Of a stretch of 59,278 nucleotides of DNA, positions 8,347 through 14,747 are shown in pieces (the stretch's first letter is position 1; every line of letters begins with the position of its first letter). A program made the position numbers and the translations under genes. Location: contig JBKBLE010000012.1 of NCBI GenBank assembly GCA_046296655.1, positions 1 through 59,278 of the forward strand, read 5' to 3'. The notes under the pieces are model-generated. The model was not told where the DNA came from, ran no database searches, and was given only the letters and a program-made list of their open reading frames with translations. This DNA comes from Cloacibacterium sp046296655 (lineage in GTDB: Bacteria > Bacteroidota > Bacteroidia > Flavobacteriales > Weeksellaceae).

Positions 8347-10584
8347 TTAAAACTCGGCTTTTAATCCTATGTTAAAACTCAAAGGCATATTAGGTCTATA
8401 TCCTTGCGGAAGGTTAGCTACGATGGATTTGTTGTTAGTTATATTATTGATAGTTGCGAAAGCTGAAAAGTTTTGACTGAATTTATAATTTGCAGATACA
8501 TCTATAATTAAAAATCCTGTAATTGTGTTCACATCATTATACTTTATATTATCATTTGGTACTATTGCATCACCTTGACCTGGCTTCGTTCTTGTTTCTC
8601 CTATATATCGGCCTATAATAGTGGCATTAAATTTTTTATTTTCAATACCTATACTTGTCGTTAATAAATGAGGAGTGATAAAAGGTATTAAATCATTTTT
8701 GTTAATTGTTCCACTTCCCCAGTCGCCACCACCATTTACAAAGGTTTCTTGAAATTTCGCATCAGTATAAGTGTAGGCAATGCTAACAGGTAATTTTAAG
8801 TCTGAATTTGCATTCTTTTTGTGCAGTAAATCATATTCTATTCCAATTTCTAATCCTTGAATTTTTGCATTTCCTGCATTAAACAAATCGCCTGTACCAG
8901 CTCCGCCACCAGAAACATTGTCTGAACCTAAAATATTGTCATAGTTGTTTAAAAATCCTACAACCTGAGCATTTAATCCGCTTTTATTAAAACGATAACC
9001 CAATTCATAATTTATTGAAGTTTCTACTTTTGCTTGTCCTGTGGTAGAAGTTATAGATGGCATCCCTGGGGGTGAAAAGCCCTTGTGTACCCCACCAAAG
9101 GCACTCATATTTGGATTTAATTCATAATTTATTCCAATACCTGGCAATACAATAAATAAATCATTTTTGGCAGATTTCAAAGCTGTTCCTAGTCTAGCAT
9201 TATCGGCTGTTCCATAATTTTGAAAATCAATATTTATTTTTTCATAACGAACACCAGGACTTACTTTTAATCCTTTGTAACTTAAATCATAACTTAAGAA
9301 TGTAGCAAAACTTTTGGCATTTCTGATTTGGTTTTCTTTATTTCCTTTGAAACCAATTCCAGTCTGTATCAAAACTCCATTTGTCATTGTGGAGGTTGAA
9401 CTTGTTGCATACCTGTCAGCTTGGTCTGTGTGATAACGAATACCTACCTGAAATTTATGGCTTATTTCATTGGTAGTGAATGAATATTGAGCATTGGTTT
9501 GTAATCCTTTTGAAAGATAAGTTCTATTAGACGCTTGCCCTTCGATAGCACCATTTGCTTTACCTGACATTATTTTATATCCTTCTTGATTTGTGATTGG
9601 GTCTGCTAAAATATTGTTGATGCTTTTCCCACCAAAGGTATTGGCTCTATCCCAATCTCTAAGAGTATATGAATAATATGCTGTTGTGTTAATGGCTAAA
9701 TTTTTAGATGGAATGATAGTGTGATTTAATGAAAGATGATTATGTTTTAAGTTTAAAATATCATTTTGTGTCCCTGCATATCTTTTTATTGGGTTTGCTT
9801 TAAAGTCTTCATAGGTAAGTCCTAAATACGTTTCATTTCCTTCTTCGGTAGTATTTAATACTTTTAATGTTACAGATTGTGGTATTCTTACATTTTCATC
9901 TGTGTGCCAACGTAATTTTCCCATTACATCTCGTCTATCAAAACCTGTATTACCGCCATTATCTAATTCCTTAAACCCGTTGCTTGCAATACGATTTACT
10001 TCAAAAACATAATCGAAATTTTTACGACTATCTCCCACCCAAACTCTTTGTTGATTAGTACCAAAACTACCATACGATAATTGAGCAAAACCTTTAAATG
10101 TGCTTGGAATAGTTGTTGAAAGTAGATTTACTGCACCTCCGATTGTATATGGACCATATTTTATTTGACTGCTTCCTTTTAAAACCTCGATGCCCTGCAT
10201 ACGAGCAAAAGTTGGAAAATAGTATGCCGATGGGTCAGCATACGGTGCTGGTGCAATAAGAATACCATCCTCCATCAAAGTAATTTTCGCACTTCTGTTT
10301 ACGGGTGTTCCTCTTAAACCAATGTTAGGTCTTAAACCAAAGCCTTCTTCATCTCTTACATTCACCCCGGGTATAATCCTTAGTACATTATTTACATTAG
10401 GCTGATTGAGTTTTTCTAATTTACGAACCCCAATATATTGCCCTGCCCCTGGTAATGATTTACCTTTATCTCCAATAATTGTTACTTCTTCAAGATTTCG
10501 ACTTGTTAAAGTGTCCTGTGTTGATAGTTGGGCAAAGGTTGAAAGACTTAAAAGCATTAATGGTAATACTAAAATTTTATTCAT
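8347..10584 (-). CDS. TonB-dependent outer membrane receptor, FecA-like
   Basis: A 745-residue outer-membrane gated channel for a ferric chelate or similar ligand, powered by TonB/ExbBD. A signal peptide ends at FAQ near residue 19. A TonB-box/plug start (LEEVTIIGDK) follows directly, then plug motifs VNNVLRIIPGVNVRDEEGFG, RPNIGLRG, LMEDGILIAPAPYADPSAYYFP and VLKGSSQIKYGPYTIGGAVN. These resemble Fe(3+)-dicitrate-type receptors (FecA) of Bacteroidota. A 22-strand barrel ends in the aromatic-rich terminus FNIGLKAEF. There is no N-terminal signalling or CarboxypepD-like domain. It lies downstream of an AraC regulator in the same direction, within cassette A of the integron-like array. Confidence 0.88.
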   Translation of the reverse strand: MNKILVLPLMLLSLSTFAQLSTQDTLTSRNLEEVTIIGDKGKSLPGAGQYIGVRKLEKLNQPNVNNVLRIIPGVNVRDEEGFGLRPNIGLRGTPVNRSAKITLMEDGILIAPAPYADPSAYYFPTFARMQGIEVLKGSSQIKYGPYTIGGAVNLLSTTIPSTFKGFAQLSYGSFGTNQQRVWVGDSRKNFDYVFEVNRIASNGFKELDNGGNTGFDRRDVMGKLRWHTDENVRIPQSVTLKVLNTTEEGNETYLGLTYEDFKANPIKRYAGTQNDILNLKHNHLSLNHTIIPSKNLAINTTAYYSYTLRDWDRANTFGGKSINNILADPITNQEGYKIMSGKANGAIEGQASNRTYLSKGLQTNAQYSFTTNEISHKFQVGIRYHTDQADRYATSSTSTMTNGVLIQTGIGFKGNKENQIRNAKSFATFLSYDLSYKGLKVSPGVRYEKINIDFQNYGTADNARLGTALKSAKNDLFIVLPGIGINYELNPNMSAFGGVHKGFSPPGMPSITSTTGQAKVETSINYELGYRFNKSGLNAQVVGFLNNYDNILGSDNVSGGGAGTGDLFNAGNAKIQGLEIGIEYDLLHKKNANSDLKLPVSIAYTYTDAKFQETFVNGGGDWGSGTINKNDLIPFITPHLLTTSIGIENKKFNATIIGRYIGETRTKPGQGDAIVPNDNIKYNDVNTITGFLIIDVSANYKFSQNFSAFATINNITNNKSIVANLPQGYRPNMPLSFNIGLKAEF

Positions 10585-10593
10585 TATTTTATT

Positions 10594-10638
10594 TTTATTT
10601 AGACTTATTATAAATTGAGTTGCAAAAGTCTAAATAAA
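10594..10638 (-). promoter_or_regulatory. 13-bp inverted repeat before the TonB receptor gene
   Basis: TTTATTTAGACTT (10594-10606) and its exact reverse complement (10626-10638) flank a 19-bp spacer, between the AraC-type gene and the TonB receptor start at 10584. It could be the operator of the neighbouring regulator or a 5'-UTR hairpin; the spacer contains TTTTGCAA that resembles part of a promoter. Confidence 0.5.
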
Positions 10639-10673
10639 ATGAATAGTAAGTTTTAGTATTAGGGAATAGAATT

Positions 10674-11411
10674 TTAGAAATTGGGAATAATTGATTTGGA
10701 TTGTTCCAATGGTGTAATGCCAAAATAATTTTTATATGCTTGACTGAAACTACTCAATGAAGCATAGCCCACAGCAAAGGCAATTTCTGAAATGTTTTGA
10801 GATGTGTTTTCAAGCAAATATTTGGCTTTAATCATTCTGTTTTCTTGTATAAATTCAAAAACAGTTTGATTGAAAACTTCTTTAAAGCCCTTTTTAAGAT
10901 AACATTGATTTGTACCTACTGCACTTGCAATAATGGGTATTGTGATATTATTTGATAAATTATCAATAATATAATTTTTAGCCAATTGCATTTTTTCTAT
11001 GTCTGTTGGTTTGCTTAAAACTGCACAAGTGTCGCAACCCAACTGAAATATCAAACTACTTTTTTGAGATTGATAAAGTAAAAACAAAATGGTGCTTTCT
11101 AAAAATATTTTTTTGTGAATACCTGTCAACTTGCAATTAATCAAGTCTAAAAGTTTTGTCTGTGTGTTGCAACAAATACTTTGTTTTTCAATATTTATTT
11201 CAAGGCTTTCATTATACTTTTCAAAGTAAGTCTTTGCAAATCGTATGTTTATTAGATAATTATTGTCGGCCAAGTCAAACAGGCAGTCGTTAGCAAACAA
11301 GCCAAAAGTTAATAATATATAGGTTTGGTCTTGTGTTGTTACACAAAACGAACTGTCAATGTCAGCGTTTTGAGATATGTCTAAATAAATGTATTCGTTA
11401 ACCAATTTCAT
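10674..11411 (-). CDS. AraC-family transcriptional regulator
   Basis: A 245-residue regulator with a C-terminal AraC/XylS double helix-turn-helix domain (about residues 140-238). The first helix-turn-helix lies around NITIPIIASAVGTNQCYLKKGFKEVF and the second at NISEIAFAVGYASLSSFSQAYKNYFG, with PLEQ after it. The N-terminal half is unlike sugar-binding AraC domains and has cysteines (CCNTQ, CDTCAVL) that might sense iron or a ligand, but that is inference. It sits immediately upstream of the TonB receptor in the same direction and probably controls it. A -7 box (TATCTTTG) lies 4 nt before the ATG. Confidence 0.88.
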   Translation of the reverse strand: MKLVNEYIYLDISQNADIDSSFCVTTQDQTYILLTFGLFANDCLFDLADNNYLINIRFAKTYFEKYNESLEINIEKQSICCNTQTKLLDLINCKLTGIHKKIFLESTILFLLYQSQKSSLIFQLGCDTCAVLSKPTDIEKMQLAKNYIIDNLSNNITIPIIASAVGTNQCYLKKGFKEVFNQTVFEFIQENRMIKAKYLLENTSQNISEIAFAVGYASLSSFSQAYKNYFGITPLEQSKSIIPNF

Positions 11412-11415
11412 TTTA

Positions 11416-11423
11416 CAAAGATA
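11416..11423 (-). promoter_or_regulatory. TAnnTTTG box before the AraC-type gene
   Basis: TATCTTTG on the minus strand ends 4 nt before the start codon at 11411, giving the cassette its own promoter and probably a leaderless transcript. It lies within about 35 bp of the cassette boundary at 11465. Confidence 0.45.
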
Positions 11424-11589
11424 GTAATTTGTTTGGGTGTGTCGGTCTTTAAGATTGCCTACAACGTTTTACGGCTTGGCGAAGGTGGCTATTTTAACCA
11501 CGAAATTTTATTCGAAGTACCATGTTTCAAATTTACGAAAGATTGTCATACGAAGCACTGAACCCGCCATTTTGCCAAACTGCTGTGCT

Positions 11590-13362
11590 TGTTGCACAAC
11601 TCAAATATAAAAAAATTTGCGTAATAAATAGATATTTTGTAAATTTATGTATGCAAGGAAAGAAAAATTTTAGTCCCCAGTTATTTGTTTCGGTTAATCT
11701 GTTGGACATGGTTCCAGCAGATAATTTTTACAGAAAATTGTTAACTGAACTCGATTTACATTTCATTTATAAAGCTACTCAAAAGTATTATGGTAAGGAA
11801 GGTCAACAGAGTATTGATCCTGTTGTTTTCTTTAAGATATTGTTGGTGGGATATTTGAATAACATCAATAGTGATCGACAATTAATTGCTTTTTGTAGTG
11901 ACAGTTTATCGATACGTTTGTTTTTAGGTTATGATGTACATGAGCAACTTCCATGGCACAGCACTATAAGTCGCACTCGGAGTTTATATGGTGAAGAAGT
12001 ATTTTTGAGTTTGTTTAAAGAAGTGTTGAGAATGTGTGTTTCTAAAGGCATGGTTCGTGGCAAACGTCAAGCGGTGGACAGCGTTTTCATCAAAGCCAAT
12101 GCTTCTATGGATAGCTTGGTGGAGAAAGAAGTTTTGGAAGATGCGAGGGCTTTTGTCAACGAGTTAGAAGAAAATAGTGAATTTAAAACCACTAGTACCA
12201 GAAAGAAGTTGGTAGAACAGCACCACGCTTGGAAAGAAGAAGCCTATAAAGGAATGCCAGCAAATAGCAACAGCAATCAAACCGACGAAAACGGCAATCT
12301 CATTCGTCCGAAATATATATCGAATCATACGCATTATTCGCCCACAGATAGCGATGCTAGAGTGAGTGTAAAACCCGGCAAAGCGCGACAATTAAATTAT
12401 TTTGGACAAATCGCAGTTGACGATGCGCACCATGTTATCACAGGAGCGTGTTCTGATTTTGCGGATAAAAGAGACAGTCAGTGTTTAGAACAAATTGTAG
12501 AACTCACAGAAGAAAACCTAAAGGAAAACGGAATCGAACTCGAAGAACTCTTAGCCGATGGTGGTTACAGCAGTGGTGAAGCTTTGGCGTATTTACATAA
12601 AAAAAACATCAACGCTTAATTACTCACTATTTTACATTTTTTATATTGGTGTTCGTGAATGCTTCGCATTTCCAAACTTCGGTCAATATAAACCCGAGCG
12701 CGAAGGTTTTACTTACCACAAAGAAGAAAATTATTACCAATGCACTAAACCCGAAGGCAACCAAGCCAAACTACTTTTCAAGGGCGAAAAAACCGATAGC
12801 AAAGGCTACACCAAACGCACGTATCGAAGCAGTGAATCCGATTGTAAAAACTGCCCACTAAGAGAACAATGTTGTGGTAAAAGTACCAAGTTCAAGAAAA
12901 TAGACGACAGCATCCACAAAGAACATTACGACCGCATGCACCAAAAACTCACCCAAAACGAGAAATATGCCAAGAAAATGGTAAAAGTGCGAAGTAAAAC
13001 AGTAGAACCCGTGATAGGAACGTTGGTCAACTTTACGAACATGAAGAGAGTCAATACACGAGGCATCAAAAACGCAAACAAACACGTATTAATGGCAAGT
13101 TTAACCTACAACTTGAAAAAATACTTGCGCTTTACAGTCAAAAAACCAAGTGTTTTAGCCCAAGTTCTATCTCTAAAACAAGGGAAGTGCTTTGCTTTTA
13201 TAAAATCAGTCTTCCCAAGCATCAATAACTCGATTTTAAGCACCCCAAATTTTATGATTTTGAAACTTAATTAAAAAACAAACCTCTCTAAAATTGCTTC
13301 TAAAGAGGTCAAAATTTTATGTTTTTGAAAACTATTTTCTAAAAAAAGAGAGTTGTGCAACA
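11590..13362 (+). mobile_element. IS1182-like insertion sequence inside an attC-like site
   Basis: A 1773-bp element bounded by the terminal inverted repeats TGTTGCACAACTC (11590-11602) and GAGTTGTGCAACA (13350-13362). GCT lies immediately outside both ends (11587-11589 and 13363-13365) and may be a 3-bp target duplication, although the repeat could simply be one base longer or shorter. It carries one transposase gene, which is interrupted. It splits the attC-like palindrome between cassettes A and B exactly 10 bp from the GTT core box; the remnant at 8211-8315 occupies the same relative position in another site. Confidence 0.88.
11651..13274 (+). pseudogene. Disrupted IS1182-family transposase
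   Basis: The product is a DDE transposase of the IS1182 type. The first part (11651-12619, from MQGKKNFSPQLF) holds the N-terminal helix-turn-helix region and two catalytic aspartates (QAVDSVFIKANAS and LLADGGYSSGE). It stops at TAA just after HKKNINA. The rest (PNFGQYKPEREGF, a CxxC...C zinc-like segment NCPLREQCCG, and the catalytic glutamate in KTVEPVIGTLVNF) continues in the +1 frame from about 12669. Between them lies about 50 bp (12619-12668) that codes nothing family-like and looks inserted. The gene is probably inactive unless the insert is bypassed. The first in-frame ATG at 11522 lies outside the IS and was not used. Confidence 0.85.
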
Positions 13363-13388
13363 GCTACCCATGTTATCTGCTGTCTCTT

Positions 13389-13910
13389 TTAATCAGTTTT
13401 TTGACATTTTAGAGTTTCAGATTTTATTTTCTTAAATTTTTTGGTTGTGTCATTCCAAACATAGTAATTTCTTATAGGTTTTTCAGACTCACCACCTTCA
13501 AAATTATTTATAACAAGAAGATTGCTGTTTGATTTATAAATTAATGGTTGCTGATTTAGGCACTGAAAAGTAAAATTTGCTGAAAATGGTTCTTTATTTT
13601 CTGGAATATTGTAAATTTTACCTGTTTTCACATCCGCAATTACAGCATTAGATTCATATCCATCACCATTTTCTATCAAAATATAATGTCCCGCAAAATT
13701 TATTTTGGAATTTTTGTATTGCTCCTTTGAAGCGGTGGAATAGGATTTAGTTAATGGATTTGATAGATTTTTTAAACTTGCTTTGTTGTTGATTTTTTGA
13801 ATTTTAGCAGGATATTTTGTAAAATTGAAATTTCCTTCCGATTTTTTAGTTTGAGCAGAAATTGTCAGTGTTGCAAAAACAAGAGTTACATTAATAAAAA
13901 TTTTTTTCAT
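13389..13910 (-). CDS. Secreted protein of unknown function in cassette B
   Basis: A 173-residue protein with a clear signal peptide (MKKIFINVTLVFATLTISAQ, cleaved near residue 20), so it acts in the periplasm or outside. I do not recognise a named family. The core NFAGHYILIENGDG followed by AVIADVKTGKIYNIPE resembles a small secreted protein type in which a NFAGHY segment is followed by an IxD-TGK-Y strand pair. The C-terminus is basic and ends in a cysteine-containing KCQKTD. It is the only gene of cassette B (13373-13976), transcribed away from the integrase as most integron cassette genes are. No good TAnnTTTG box was found in front of it. Confidence 0.7.
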   Translation of the reverse strand: MKKIFINVTLVFATLTISAQTKKSEGNFNFTKYPAKIQKINNKASLKNLSNPLTKSYSTASKEQYKNSKINFAGHYILIENGDGYESNAVIADVKTGKIYNIPENKEPFSANFTFQCLNQQPLIYKSNSNLLVINNFEGGESEKPIRNYYVWNDTTKKFKKIKSETLKCQKTD

Positions 13911-13967
13911 AGATTTTGTTGTTTTAATTATTTGATTTTCAATTTTTTACGATATTTTTATGAGATA

Positions 13968-14070
13968 GCAGATAACGTCCCAGTGGCTTTGCGAGGTTGG
14001 GGATTTCGGAGACGAAATTTCCAATCGAAGCAACTTCCACCCCAATCTTGCAAAACCACTTGTTATAAGC
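13968..14070 (-). other. Intact attC-like palindrome between cassettes B and C
   Basis: This 103-bp site is uninterrupted. On the plus strand the left arm starts GCAGATAAC (13968-13976) and continues CAGTGGCTTTGCGAGGTTGGGG. The right arm contains CCCCAATCTTGCAAAACCACTT and ends GTTATAAGC (14062-14070). The two inner arms pair over about 22 bp with four or five mismatches. The loop has its own small hairpin (ATTTCG-GAGA-CGAAAT). Outer core boxes GCAGATAAC and GTTATAAGC are each complementary to the other end of their own cassette. This is the layout of an integron attC site (RYYYAAC ... GTTRRRY) with a different consensus, GCNNAYAAC ... GTTRTNNGC. Confidence 0.78.
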
Positions 14071-14143
14071 AGTAATTTTTTCAAAGCGATGGCAAAAGAA
14101 CAATTTGAAAAATTGTAGAAAATATTAACTAAAAAACAAAATT

Positions 14144-14551
14144 ATGGGAACAATAATTAAATTAAACACAAATCCTAATAGTAAAGATTTTAACCGAGAA
14201 AAATTTGAAATTTCTATAAAAAAAGAAATTGAAATAAAAAAGCAAAATGAATGTAAACATATTGAAATAGAAGTAGATTCTGATGAGGATTTACATAATT
14301 GTTTAGAATGTGGAAAAAAATTCACAGCTCACGAATATTTAGTTTTTAAGGCATTAGACAATAGCAGAATTAAATTTCACTCTTATACTTTAAAAAATGA
14401 TATTCATTTTTTAGAACAAGAAAAAGTTCAGTTAGAAAACTTTGTAAATGATTTGAAATCTCAAAAACATAAACTTTCTTCTTGGATTACAAGAACTAAA
14501 AAGCAAAATGACATTAAAAATAACGATTGGAACACAACGAGCAATGGCTGA
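14144..14551 (+). CDS. Unknown CxxC/zinc-ribbon-like protein in cassette C
   Basis: A 135-residue, highly charged, Lys-rich cytosolic protein. I recognise no family. It contains CKHIEIEV, then HNCLECGKKFTAHEYL, so one C..H and one CxxC pair could form a zinc site at about residues 38-62. The second half (LKNDIHFLEQEKVQLENFVNDLKSQK, read as one helix) looks like a coiled coil and could mediate dimerisation. It is the only gene of cassette C (14063-14569) and is the reverse of the usual cassette orientation: it points towards the integrase. It ends ten bases before the core box GCTTATAAC at the cassette boundary. Confidence 0.65.
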   Translation: MGTIIKLNTNPNSKDFNREKFEISIKKEIEIKKQNECKHIEIEVDSDEDLHNCLECGKKFTAHEYLVFKALDNSRIKFHSYTLKNDIHFLEQEKVQLENFVNDLKSQKHKLSSWITRTKKQNDIKNNDWNTTSNG

Positions 14552-14560
14552 AAAATTATT

Positions 14561-14747
14561 GCTTATAACACCCAAATATACGAAAGTTTTGCGAAAGTGC
14601 AAATTTTTTGATAAATTTTGACTATATGCTATATATTCAGTGTTTTTTGTATATATTTGGTTTCGTATTTCGTATAGAGATTTATAGAATTTATTGCACT
14701 CTATTTTTTTAATCTACACTAAATGCGAAACCTGTAAAAATAAATAA
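14561..14747 (-). other. attI-like region between the first cassette and the integrase
   Basis: The first cassette boundary is the core box GCTTATAAC (14561-14569; GTTATAAGC on the minus strand). Beyond it there is no partner palindrome of the attC type, which is what an attI site next to an integrase gene looks like. The region holds an exact inverted repeat CCAAATATA (14572-14580) and TATATTTGG (14652-14660), a small hairpin TTTGC-GAAAGT-GCAAA followed by T (14589-14610), and two TTTCGTAT-like words near 14660-14675. These may be integrase-binding sites. The integrase promoter must also lie here, but I see no exact TAnnTTTG box. Confidence 0.55.

Larger units (their letters stand above)
11457..13380 (-). 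other. attC-like palindrome between cassettes A and B, split by an IS
   Basis: With the IS (11590-13362) and one copy of GCT removed, the two parts (11457-11589 and 13366-13380) rebuild an imperfect palindrome of about 150 bp. On the plus strand the left arm starts GCCTACAAC (11457-11465) and contains GGCTTGGCGAAGGTGGC. The right arm contains GCCATTTTGCCAAAC and ends GTTATCTGC (13372-13380). GGCTTGGCGAAGGTGGC pairs imperfectly with GCCATTTTGCCAAAC. The outer boxes do not match each other but match the far ends of their own cassettes, as expected for a junction of two cassettes. The long loop contains weaker complementarity around TTCGAAG and ACGAAGCAC. Confidence 0.7.

Noticed and set aside
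11522..11650. Upstream ATG of the transposase frame
   Set aside because: It lies outside the IS end at 11590 and inside the attC-like loop; family similarity begins at 11651.
8211..13362. Composite transposon (IS copies flanking the TonB/AraC module)
   Set aside because: The left copy is only a right-end fragment in the same direction, with no left terminal repeat, so it cannot work as a composite element.
14090..14122. Nine-codon reading frame MAKEQFEKL in front of the cassette C gene, similar to the first residues of elongation factor Tu
   Set aside because: Too short; the likeness to EF-Tu is limited to a few common residues and the sequence is partly a simple palindrome.
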